Assembly (NCBI RefSeq): GCF_001949145.1
Contig: NW_019091526.1
Location: forward strand, 899,538 to 963,537
Direction: 5' to 3'
DNA from: Acanthaster planci
Lineage: Eukaryota > Echinodermata > Asteroidea > Valvatida > Acanthasteridae
Length of the DNA stretch: 64,000 nucleotides
Made by a program: the position numbers and the translations under genes. Within the stretch, counting starts at the first letter, position 1. Each line of letters opens with the position of its first letter. Under the pieces are notes generated by a model, which was not told the origin of the DNA, did not search any database, and was given only the letters and a program-made list of their open reading frames with translations. Below, piece after piece: positions 22,901-34,000 of the stretch.

Positions 22901-24689
22901 CAAAACCCGCTTTGAAATGGGAGTAGGGTACGGACACATTCTAATTTGATGGCATTCCTAATTAAAGACAATTTCTAATCGTCAGTTTCATATGTTAATA
23001 TGTATCCCCCAGCCTGCATTTGTTCATTCCGAATGTTAAGTTCTCGTCTGAGTTATGTAATTGATGTTGTTTGAAACGTATAAAATGTGAAGATGTTCTG
23101 TTGAAAATGAAAGGTGAACTGTAAAATTATTGTAAGATAGAGGAGCAAATTAAAATAATATCAAAACGAAATATTTGCCGGGTTGAATTTGTTTCTCTTG
23201 TAAACTTTTCAATCTCAATTTGAACAACCATTTTGCAAAGAAACATTTCAAAACAGAATGGGATTTCCAGTCTGCTGGTCAACATGATGTCTAGTTGAAG
23301 CCTTATCGCAAAGGGACCGTTAAAGATGTGCAGGTACTACACGGGATACGTGGACGGCATGGGAGATTAGTTGGTTATAACACTGCATTTTTTCGATTAT
23401 TTCAAAATGTTACTAGTGTACGTGACCAAAACAAATCGCACGTTGTTTTTATAGTGTGCATGCTTGCAGTAAAACCACACAAAATGTTAGTTTTCCGACC
23501 ACTGCGTATCCCTCAAGCGCACTGTTTCTAATGATCCCTGTCAACTTCAGGTACGAAAACGCAGGGGGAGCCTTTGCAAACTGTTATATTTTGATCTCCA
23601 AATAAATCCCCGTAACATTAAAAGCGCTGTTTTCCCCTTGTATCGGGTGAATCGCCTGTTGGGGAAACAGATTACCCAAGTGCGTAAATTCTCTCCTAAC
23701 GTGGGCATATTTGTTTAATTTTACCCAACGGTTGTAGGAAGTTACTGAATCCAGTAATCTTTTGCCCAGCGATTCGGCGTTGTACAATAATGGTTTGAAG
23801 GTTTTATTCTTGGAGTAAGTTTAAGATTTTCCATTAGGCCTTCATGATGCGAAATAATGAGGCAATACGGTGCAAAATAATGGGTTAGGCTCGACGTCAG
23901 AAATATACATCTACTACCCACTTTGTAAAAGTGGAGAGGGTCGAGGCTTGAAAGGTGACTGGGAGAGAACTATTGTCCACTTTCGAGGAGAAATATTGTC
24001 CCCCCCTTCCCTCTCAAACTTATAACTGACAATCCACTTTGCACAAATTCGCCCGTGTAACAGGATAGGGGTGGCCGCAACCGCCGGCAGATCATTGTAG
24101 TGAATTTTCTCGAAAAAAAAGAAGGAAATTTTGTATTGAGAATTCAGGAAATTGGAGATTAGACTGTAAAAGTGAGAATCGCTATACTTCAGACACCGGC
24201 AAATCATACGCGAAGTAGCAAGTACATCGCACTTTTTTGAAATTTAAATTAAGAGTTCAAAATTTCCAGCAAACTGAAGAGTATGGGTTTGATTTCTCAT
24301 GGCAATCCTCGGTGTCGTAGGCTTCAGGCACTTCCCCGTGGAAGTGCTCCTGGGTGCCACCTTGACTGAACAGACCATGTTCGATCCACGCATAGTCATT
24401 TAGTTCAGTGTTCCCAGAAAAATGTGTGCAACCTGCCAGTGGATGGGTGCCCCCTCAAATTCCACCCTAGTTGCGCCGCTTATTCAATATCACATCGATC
24501 TCTTTAAAACGATCTGTAACTATGAAAGGAGAGATCTTGAGCTTGGGGACAAATGTAAGTCAGTATTGTTACTGGCAATATCCTACGACGCCCCAAACCT
24601 TGGTACCGTTTGGCAGCGACGTCTGATCACAGGATGCAGGGGGCACGTGATACAGCGCTTCAAACGCGTACAACTTTTCGGTTGATTCT
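19929..24689. other. DCDC2 3' UTR and intergenic, no gene seen
   Basis: No ORF with family motifs. The TACATGTA palindrome, frequent before 20200, becomes rare here and is essentially absent from about 22.7 to 24.7 kb. A short hairpin (GCACTTCC ... GGAAGTGC) lies near 24330-24350, and another (CTGTTTTCCCC ... GGGGAAACAG) near 23620-23672. Neither was identified as a known RNA. Confidence 0.5.
20612..20617 (+). terminator. Candidate poly(A) signal for DCDC2
   Basis: AATAAA about 0.7 kb after the DCDC2 stop codon. Another AATAAA lies at about 23601. Which one is used cannot be told from the sequence. Confidence 0.3.
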
Positions 24690-24870
24690 TCTTCGAAAGG
24701 GCCCACGAGGGCGCTGTTAGAACTGATGGACGCGCGAGGGCTGCATGCTTGATCGACGCGACGCGTAAACAGTACATGTAGTAGATGTATGTACATGTAC
24801 ATGTAGTTGCTGGACACGCGTTACGTGCATTACGAACATGGCGTGTGCCCACCAAGGTAAGGTACATGTA
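24690..24870 (+). promoter_or_regulatory. Possible promoter and first exon of the BCLAF1/THRAP3-like gene
   Basis: This is one of the few CpG-rich stretches in the window (GACGCGCGAGG, GATCGACGCGACGCG, GGACACGCG). It ends with ATGGCGTGTGCCCACCAAG at 24838-24856, followed by a consensus donor GTAAGG. If spliced to the acceptor at 27879 it would be a 5' leader exon. It would carry a 24-codon upstream ORF that stops before the main ATG at 28015. This is inferred from position and composition only. Confidence 0.25.
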
Positions 24871-25046
24871 TGTGCTGCCATGCCGAAGTAAATTTTGCTA
24901 CGAAATGCTGTTATTTGAACTCATTCAAGAACGAGCCGCAAAAGAATAACTGTTAACAAATTATACATCCCTTTTATTGGGTTTATTTCCACCATAATGG
25001 GAATTTGAAAGCCGAATTGGCCGGACATGCAAGTCTAGAGGTAGCC

Positions 25047-25407
25047 GGCCCCACACACTAGGCCACAGGGCCGGCTGTCAGCTGTCGTCAGGTAGTGGTT
25101 CTCTTTTACAGTCTGTCTCTTATCTGTCGCCACCACAGCCCTACTTCAAAACATGCCTGAAATCCAAACTGCAGGATTGTCACAAATTTAAATAAGTCCA
25201 AACTCTGAGGAATACGCCGGTGTAAGTAAAATTGTCAAGACATTCTCATTTAGGAAGATTATTGGTAGGATTTGAAGTTTGTGAAACAGTCCTGCAGTTT
25301 GGATTTCAGGCATTAAAGACATGTCTTGAACTGAGTTGAAGTAGGGCTGTGGTGTTGATAAGAGACAGATTGTAAAAGAGAGCCACTACAGCCCTACGTG
25401 TGGGGCC
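25047..25407. mobile_element. Fold-back MITE with long inverted arms
   Basis: GGCCCCACAC at 25047 is mirrored by GTGTGGGGCC at 25398. Further in, the left arm (GTAGTGGTTCTCTTTTACAG ... CCACAGCCCTACTTCAA ... CCTGAAATCCAAACTGCAG) is the imperfect reverse complement of the right arm (CTGCAGTTTGGATTTCAGG ... TTGAAGTAGGGCTGTGG ... CTGTAAAAGAGAGCCACTAC-like). The arms are about 110 bases each around a loop of about 100. It has no coding capacity. Confidence 0.7.
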
Positions 25408-25465
25408 AGTCTGGAGGCTGTGCCAGAATGACTTTGGGTCCTAGGCACTACGCTGCTACGGGCTC

Positions 25466-25759
25466 GTTCATACTCGCTGCGTTTTCACACACGCCGCACA
25501 TGATGCGAATGCCGCATCTGATGTTTACACTTTCATCATTTCTCAAGTCTCGTCTGCAAGTGCGTATCCTACAAAAGTGTAAATATATAAATTTGTCCGA
25601 ATACACATACATTTCGTGTGTACCACTATCCATTACTTTTACAAACTGTCTGCAAGGGGGTGTATTTTTATTACGTACTGCGCTTTCGTTCACGCATTGC
25701 AGACACCTCAAAATAGACCTTTGCATTGCGTACACAGTGAATATGCAGCGAGTATGAAC
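25466..25759. mobile_element. Short DNA transposon with perfect 15-bp inverted ends
   Basis: GTTCATACTCGCTGC at 25466-25480 is exactly inverted as GCAGCGAGTATGAAC at 25745-25759. The interior is 264 bases with no transposase. The superfamily was not determined, because target duplications are not clear. It lies only about 60 bases from the fold-back element. Confidence 0.6.
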
Positions 25760-26469
25760 TGGCCTTAAGGCAGTTCTAGGCTAATGTTGTACGGTACATG
25801 TATTAGGCCTAATGCTACATGTACTTGTTACTTAGGCCAAACAGTGCGGCGAGTTGGTGTTGTAACGAATGGTACCGAAACTCAGGGAATTTGAGGTTTG
25901 ACATTGAAAACCTATTGGTACTGAGCCTGAGGAAAGTGTGAGGCCAATAAAAAATGTGCCATGGGGTGGCGTAAATATCCGGGACTGTTGCAAAATGGTG
26001 GGTAGTTACTGATGAAAACAGCAACCAAGGCGACGTACGCATGCACCAGCCAGTCAGAAGATCTGATCACACAACAATTTCTTTGATGAGTACATACGTG
26101 CACGTTCATTGCAGTTGTTTTCATCTGTTACTACTGCCATTTTGCAAAACTGGATGTCCGCGCCGCCCCATGCCGGAATGATCAATTATGGGCCTGTCAA
26201 GTTTTTTGCCAGGTGTGGGGCCAAAAGGTGACGATATGATGTGGAGGTACATGTACATGACTTTACAGTGGCCAGGCCTTTTATTTTGCAACATGCTGTG
26301 AAAACTAGACATGCCAGACTTGACAAAGGGCCTACAGTACCAGTACATGTACATGTAGGTGGGGAGATTAGGGACCTAGAAACAATCATGACAATACTAC
26401 ACATGTGTTGTGGCATGAAACAGTCAAACTTTTATTTTATAGCCGATATTGAACTGATACTGTGCAATT

Positions 26470-26660
26470 GTGAAACTACACTGTACATGTAGGCCTACCT
26501 GTGCATGTACAGTGTACATACATGTAGGCCTACATGTACATACAGGTATACACGTACATGTACGGTAAGCCTATGTACAACATGTACACCTGTACTGGTA
26601 TACCAGGACTAGTACGTCGTGTACATGTATCTGATCAGTTGAGCAAATTACATGTACTTG
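26470..26660. repeat. Dense cluster of palindromic ACATGTA/GTAC motifs
   Basis: At least eight overlapping copies of ACATGTA-type palindromes occur in 190 bases. They include the perfect 20-bp palindrome TACATGTAGGCCTACATGTA at 26519-26538, plus GTACTGGTATACCAG and ACTAGT. This is the strongest local concentration of a motif spread through the window. Confidence 0.8.
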
Positions 26661-27160
26661 GGGTAGCCTACATGTAGTGACAGGGGCAAGCCTCTCTTTA
26701 GTAAAATGACTTACCCAGCACTTGAGGTGATCGTTAGAGTGCATTGTTTACCAGGGGTCATCACAGCATGCAGCTCCCTGCACCAAAGGTGTACATACAC
26801 GTATGTTCAAATCCACCCTTTTGCTTGTACCCCAATACAGCTGCAAAATGATCCATTTATAGTTCTAAATCAATTCTTACCCCCAGACTTACTGTACATT
26901 ACTGCACTAGCGGGCCCTCTAGTTCCATCACTCTGAGCTTTAAGAGGTGAAAACGTTAAGATCTTGTGTCATGGATGAAATGCTTAGGTGGCTTGTATTG
27001 AAATGTGAGCTGCAAAAATTTGAAGAAGGTTAAAAACAAGGGAGAAATCTTTCTGTTTATACATGTCTGCACACTACAGTTGGGCCAGCTCAACTGCAGT
27101 GCTATAGTTGGGACTGTCCCAGTTATAGTATAGGGACTGATTCTGTAGTTGGGATCTTAA

Positions 27161-27708
27161 CCACTTCGTGCCGGAGCATTTTTCAATATTGATGATGCTG
27201 GGCCGGCATGACTATTATTTTTTCCATTTTCAAAATCCTTCAGAAATTCATCATTTCATTTAACGGTCGTTTATAGCTGCACAAAGTAATCTTTAGGCAC
27301 TACTCTAAGTTGACAGGTGACCTTCATTGACGCGCGAGTATTTCAGCCAGGCCTGCAGTCTTGTAAACAGAGCCCAGATTGTGCGGTGTTGTGTAATTGT
27401 CTTTTGTTCACAAACCTGGCTCAGTGCACTGCTGACCTCTTTTCAATAAGGGCCAGATTAGCGTGCAGCGGTGCTGTGTGGCTCATCGCTGTGGTGGTGG
27501 AGTGCTTTTGTCCCCGGTGGTAATCCGCTCGCTCTCAATGCCCCAAACCCTGGTATACGGNAAATGTCGGTAATGTCCAGCAGCCTGGTCTTTTGTTCGG
27601 AGTACGGTCTTTTGTTACAGGGCCCTGTTTCCTTTGTCCGAGTTCGGAGACCCCGGCCATGCATATAAACCATACGTCTCCGATTGCGGAGTCCCCGGCA
27701 GGAAGTGG
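27161..27708. mobile_element. piggyBac-like MITE, copy A (TTAA target sites)
   Basis: The inverted ends CCACTTCGTGCCGG (start) and CCGGCAGGAAGTGG (end) are flanked on both sides by TTAA (27157-27160 and 27709-27712). It shares its whole interior with copies B, C and E, for example GGGGCCAGATTAGCGTGCA-like and TCTTTTGTTC boxes. A single N at 27561 replaces about 40 bases that are present in copy B. TTAA duplication is the hallmark of piggyBac. No transposase is encoded. Confidence 0.7.
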
Positions 27709-27879
27709 TTAACAGGAAGTGTTGCACTACTGTGTGTTTATGTACATCTGGAGGTGTGTCTGACAAATTGAGACGTTTGTTAATTGTTGTGTTATGTACA
27801 TGCATGCACATTCTCATGTAATGTACGTTGACTTTCCTTTATTTATGAATGGTTGTCTGAATTCCTTTTTTTGTTCCAG

Positions 27880-28014
27880 GTTCACATAATCACCTGACGT
27901 ACTGCTGCCTCACTTGCTGTTGCTCCTGTCCTACTTAGAGGTGACCTGAAACGACCAAGGGATTGGCAGTTTTTGAGTATTTTCTTTAGAGAAAAAAGTT
28001 AAACAGCTGACATA
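27880..28014 (+). other. 5' UTR exon segment of the BCLAF1/THRAP3-like gene
   Basis: A strong acceptor (ccttttttttgttccag) ends at 27879. The sequence then runs unspliced to the ATG at 28015. In-frame stops upstream of that ATG support it as the start. The upstream partner exon is unknown; a candidate lies near 24838. Confidence 0.5.
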
Positions 28015-28061
28015 ATGCCACGTTATTCAAGGTCACGGTCTCCAAGACATCGTCGCCGGAG
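28015..28061 (+). CDS. BCLAF1/THRAP3-like coding exon 1
   Basis: ATG CCA CGT... encodes MPRYSRSRSPRHRRR plus two bases, and the donor is gtaaga. A tiny first coding exon ending in an RS stretch resembles the MxRSxSRSPR start of family members. The split codon AG|A joins exactly to the exon at 35253. Confidence 0.8.
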
Positions 28062-31000
28062 GTAAGATGAGGGCACAGGTCAAAGGTCAAAGTTTGCAGC
28101 GGGAGTACATGATGCAGGAACAAAATTGCTGATGTTGCGATTGCAGAATTTGAAGTCAAAATCAGAAATGTACTTTGCTGTCGGATTGTTTTGTCACCTT
28201 TCATGTAAAGTATTTTATAAGCCAGAATTGAGAATGGAGTGTACTTGTCAAATGTTTGATACTTAAGGACCACTCAGTACCAAAGGTTCAATTTTACAAA
28301 GCTGTGTTATCCATCATAACTTTAAATGTCCAACTTTTTTCAGCGTTTTCTTCAGCCAGCAAAATCCAGCAGAGCTAATTGGAGCAAAAAGCAGCACAAC
28401 AGTTGCATGTTGCTGCATTGACCAAGTTATGATGACATTAATTAAAGTAAAATTGAACCTTGGAGCTAGTTTTGGCCATGAAAAGGCGCTGCTCTTGGAG
28501 TAAACATTCATGTAGTGGAGAGATTTGTGTAAAGCATAACTTTCAGGATCAGCACAACCACAAGCTGACATGAACTACTCAAAAATGTGTCCAGTTTATG
28601 ATTCTTTGAGAAAGAAGACATCAGAATTTCCTACGGGATCCAGTGGCCCAGTTTTGCAGAAGCACCGTGTAGACGTGTGTAGAAAATGCCCTGCAGAATG
28701 GAGAATTTCATCTCGCTGTCTGACGACAAAGTTGGAGAGGTTGTCACAAGTTGTGCATAAGCAATTGTGACAATGTTGTCTTGCCAGTGAATATCTTTCG
28801 ATGTCTCAGAGTCACCACAAATGAGCAAGTGTGGTATAAATTTCAAAAAGCCAAGGTCTTTCGGGAACAAAGCACATGAGTGAATCAGCGTATGGCAGCA
28901 CTTATAGGACAGACCGCCGTGGGGCGTAAGCACGTTTTTGCCGGGAAGCATGATTACAGCAGAAAAAATGTTCCCCGCAAAAGGGCGTAAGAAACACACT
29001 CCCTTTATTTAGTAAAAATGGATAAAATTTTCTACAAAATCAACACTGGCTGTACAGAAAGCAACCTTTGAACAACTTACGAAATGCCTTGGGAAATTTT
29101 TAAAAACTTTTCGCAAAGAAATCTTTATATTTCATTAAAATAAAACAGTTGCTTGCATACATCCTTTTGCTGGGAAAATTTTTTTTTGCAACGTGTAGCT
29201 GTTTCCGAAAAACCTTGCACTGGGCATGTGCTGTTGGAATACCGAACTGGCTCATTGTGCTTGTGCATAGAAGGGGATTCTTTGGCATCTTCTGCGCAGG
29301 ACGTTGAGGAATTGCCAAGAATTGTGAACAGTGTGTAAAAATGGATTGATGTCTTACCAGATAACTGAGTGAGGACGTCTCGTCATCGGAGGACTTTAGC
29401 CATTAGAGGACTTTTTGACAACACCTTGTGCGTACAGTCATCATACTCTACATGTATGTAAAGTGCATGTACGGTAATGTGCATACATGTATGTATGTAT
29501 ACGTTTACGTGTACTTGAAGTGGTGAATATATGTACATCTTGCCATTGTTTGGGAGGAACAACCATGCATTCTTCTGACTGACAGCCATGAACTTTACAG
29601 GACTTTTTCTGAAATTGGTGTGCAGTTTACTGGAACTGGCTTACAGTTGAAGAAAACTATTGATGTGCCGCTTTGAACGTACTGGTACACCGCACATGTA
29701 CTCTACAGTACAGCATTGCTGTACCTGTGCATTGGAAACAGGGAGTGGATATTGGTAATTCTATGGAGGAGAAAGTTACACTTAGGTGCATGTACTTGAT
29801 GATGTACCGCACCATGGACCAGAGCAAGGAACTTACCACTCCAAGTTCTTGATTTACCGGCACATGTACCGGGTACATGAAGAAACAGTTCAAGCAACAG
29901 GACTCTGTGGTGGGAACTCTTCTGAACTGTAAAGGATTTTGAAAGTCTGGCCCGGTGGCTAGCAAAGGAACTTGACCTGATAAGCATCGAATACACCTTT
30001 TGTGCATGAAGTGATTGCCGGCCGTTACCTGTACATGTAGTTGCCCAAGGATGTCTTGGAATGAGCGTGAGACGTGGGGTCTATTGCTTGAAGCAAAGAC
30101 GGTCACCGGCTGCAAATTGTTACGGAAAATTCAGCAAATGAAATGCAAACAAATTTGATCAAGACCTGTGATAAAAATACAGCTGTTTGTGGGCATGATG
30201 TACATGAAAATGATGCAAATAATTCAAGCCAATTTCCCGTCAGTCAAAAATATCATGAATAATCTTGGAAGTTTGTTATGGGCTTGACCACTGGACAATG
30301 CATTTCTTTGGCTCTTTCACTTAGAATATGATACATGGCACATGCACATGTTGCCATAATGAATAGAGTTCCCCTCGTGGAATCAAGCTGACTAGCCGAC
30401 TGGCTAAGAGACCCTTCAGGAGGAGTTGGGTCAGATGGGATCATCTCACGACATCAGTGTGTCATTGCATTCATATACATACATGTACTATAAAGTGGTT
30501 CATGTACATCATTCACAACATTAGCTGCACCATAAAAATCCATGAAGGCTACTGGTACATGTACATGTAGTGTTGAGCCTGAAAGCGAGGATACATGTAA
30601 GCCAAGGAGAATAACTGAGAAAAATTATTTTAAGTTGAGTGGAGCCAGATAGTACAAAACCTGGACAGACTGAATATGATGCTGTGATGAGCAACACCAC
30701 AAGTGCCACAAGAGGATACACAAAATGACTTTCTCTTGAAGACTTGGGAACATGCCACTATAGAGGAAGGACATAGGAGTTGCAACTCTGGCACTTCAAA
30801 GTGTTCAGTGATGGTCGTCGCTGAGTCAGACAAATAATAGAAAACATTCCAAAAATACCTGAGTACTGCCGGCATCTTAGCCGGACAACGTGGGCCAGTA
30901 ATATCCCAGTAATACTTGTATTTTTTTGCTTGCAATTAAATACAAATTATTGCTTTGACCAGGAAATAAAGAGAGAAAAATCCCTGATATTAGACCTACT

Positions 31001-34000
31001 TTTATCATCGCAAATAAACTTCCAATACATCAGTGTTCAAAGACTTGGTACGAATTTGGCTAAGACTGCCCAAAACAAAATCTTCATTACTACTGGAAAG
31101 CTTAGTTAATTGGGAACAAAATGCACTATTTCATCACAGGGAGTGATCGTGAAATCTCATAAAATACGCTTTTGTACAAATGCCATAATAAAAATGATTC
31201 AAACAAAACACAAAATCTTGTAAACAACTGGGCCATTTATTCCCAAAATAACTCCAGAAGAAAGAGCTCATTAAGGGCAATGACTGCACATAAAGATTTA
31301 GGGCACACAGCATAATGCAAGCAACTGCGCAAGCATTAAATTTGATGTTGTCATGAGATCATACCAAGCACCAACAAAGGCATGAATATTCAATTTCCTA
31401 TACCTCAGTACACGAAGTTTTAAGGATGCAGATTACCATTGACAAATTGCGGTGGGGATCATAGGGTACAAAGGGGTTTCATGGTTGTGAACAGATGGTG
31501 TATAGCAAGCGTTCGCTGCGCTCTGGCTATATACATCCCGGGCACGCCAGAAAGCGGTAATTGGCCAGATGTTACAGCCCGGGCAGTTCAAACTCCTTCT
31601 GTGTCCTTCCTCTATGATGCCACTGAGCAGTGAAAATGTTCAACATGTACAATGTACCACCCAACATTGGAACCATGCCAGCCAGCGGTGGGAACACACC
31701 ACCCAATATTGGAACCATGCCACCCGCCCCCAAGCAATGGGAACATGCAGTCAAGCAGTGGAAACATGCCACCAANNNNNNNNNNNNNNNNNNNNNNNNN
31801 NNNNNNNNNNNNNNNNNNNNNNNNNNNNNNNNNNNNNNNNNNNNNNNNNNNNNNNNNNNNNNNNNNNNNNNNNNNNNNNNNNNNNNNNNNNNNNNNNNNN
31901 NNNNNNNNNNNNNNNNNNNNNNNNNNNNNNNNNNNNNNNNNNNNNNNNNNNNNNNNNNNNNNNNNNNNNNNNNNNNNNNNNNNNNNNNNNNNNNNNNNNN
32001 NNNNNNNNNNNNNNNNNNNNNNNNNNNNNNNNNNNNNNNNNNNNNNNNNNNNNNNNNNNNNNNNNNNNNNNNNNNNNNNNNNNNNNNNNNNNNNNNNNNN
32101 NNNNNNNNNNNNNNNNNNNNNNNNNNNNNNNNNNNNNNNNNNNNNNNNNNNNNNNNNNNNNNNNNNNNNNNNNNNNNNNNNNNNNNNNNNNNNNNNNNNN
32201 NNNNNNNNNNNNNNNNNNNNNNNNNNNNNNNNNNNNNNNNNNNNNNNNNNNNNNNNNNNNNNNNNNNNNNNNNCTGAACATACTGTACAATGTACATTGT
32301 ACAGTACCACCAACATGCCCAACATTGGAACCGTGCCACCCAGCTATGGGAACATGCCGTCAAGCAGTGGACCATACCACCCAGCATTGGGAATACGCAA
32401 CCAAGCTATGGATATTGCCAGTGTTCAGGAATGGAAACAAAGTACATGTACAGTACTCAAAGGGGTACCTGATTCCTCTGTGAAAGAGAATACAACACCC
32501 AACAAAGGAAATGGAGGAAGTATGCACCCATTTGACCTACATGTACAACTACAAGGTGCCTCATGTACATGTACCTAGGAAACAAAATCTCTGGCGCTGG
32601 CATTACAGGCAGTGTTCAGTAGTTGAAACAAAAGTGCCCTTGGATGTGGTATGCTGCTAAGAGAATAGTTCACAGCCACCGACAGTTTAGGGAATGTGGT
32701 TCACAGCAGTGACTGCAGAATGTCCAGCAATGGAAATCACATGCCCAGCAAAAGGGGATGGGGGCACCCAGTTAATGGAATGCAGCACCCAACCAGGAGA
32801 GCCCATACAGTGCCCACAGATGGGAACAGAATGTCTTACATTGGAACCAGAGTGGCCCAAAGTGGGAGATGTTGGGGGCATGACACCCAGCAAAGGGAAC
32901 AAAGCACCCAGTGCGGGGAAGCAGCACCAAACAAGTTGGAACACACTTCCCAGCAGTGGAAGCAAAATGCCAAGCTTTGGAAGCAGAGTGCCCAGCAAAA
33001 GGAACAGTGTGCCAAGTAAAAGAGAAAAAAACGCCCAACCTGGGCATACGGTGTCCACAGTTCCCTCTGTGGATACTGAGAAAGTGTGGTGTGATGACAA
33101 ATCTTTGTCAGTTGCCAAGGAATAAAAAAGATGGTGTTTACCAGCGCCGCAGGTGTCTTGGAAGAGGGAAATGTTGTACACGTTGTACATACATTGTACA
33201 TTGTACATGCACGTGTGTATGTATCTTCATACATGTACATGTAAGTGGACTGTCCATGACGGCTCATGTTGCGGTCACGCAATCATTAGTCAACTGAAAA
33301 GGTACAGTATTTATTAGGCAAGAATTCTGTTTTGCATGATTTAGAATCACTCTGCCTGTGACTTAGCACCCCTCCATTTCTTGTTTTGCACTTCACTTAA
33401 TTCACACCTTTACCTGCCCTTTTCTTGTACATCTCGCCTCAGTAGACCTCAGCACTGATGACACCACACTTTTTTTAAACGTGATTGCTTTCTTAAATGG
33501 AGCTGAGTGAACCATAGGCCCCCACCTGGCTCCATAGCAAAGTGCATGAACAAGTGTGACGTCATGTACATCAGTACAGTAGCCCATCCCGCCCTGTTCT
33601 TTTTACGTTTGATTTGTTTCCACCCATTTGAGATTTCTTTTGAAGTTAATGTTTGACACTTATGTGTATGTGTTCATGGCACGCTTTGGTTTGAAGGTTT
33701 TTAATTCTTCATGTACACAACATGCTTTTTACAACAAAGTGACGACCGGGCTCTTGCCCATTCGCCTTATTACTAATACCGCATGGGTGATTTTGCACAA
33801 TGGTAGAAAGGCATTGTGGGAAGGAAATGGGGGCAGTGGTAGAAAGGCATTGTGGGAAGGAAACAGATTCAAACATTGCCCCTTTTTCCTTTCTACATGT
33901 GTACCATTGTGCAAAATCACCCATGTGGTATTAGCAATAACGCTCATGCAGCTACAAAAACATACATGTACCGGGGGTACATGTACATGTATCTATCATT

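Noticed and set aside
24320-24352. Hairpin GCACTTCC/GGAAGTGC as a histone-type or small RNA element
   Set aside because: It does not match the histone 3' stem-loop, and no flanking gene or RNA family fits.
25448-25757. Overlapping open frames of 95 and 119 codons on both strands
   Set aside because: They coincide with a transposon bounded by perfect inverted ends and have no recognisable domain.
28631-28999. 122-codon minus-strand frame
   Set aside because: No recognisable domain and no splice partners. It is inside intron 1 of a plus-strand gene.
32694-33125. 143-codon open frame as a separate gene
   Set aside because: It lies in a stop-poor 21-bp repeat, other frames are also open, and there is no splice or similarity support.
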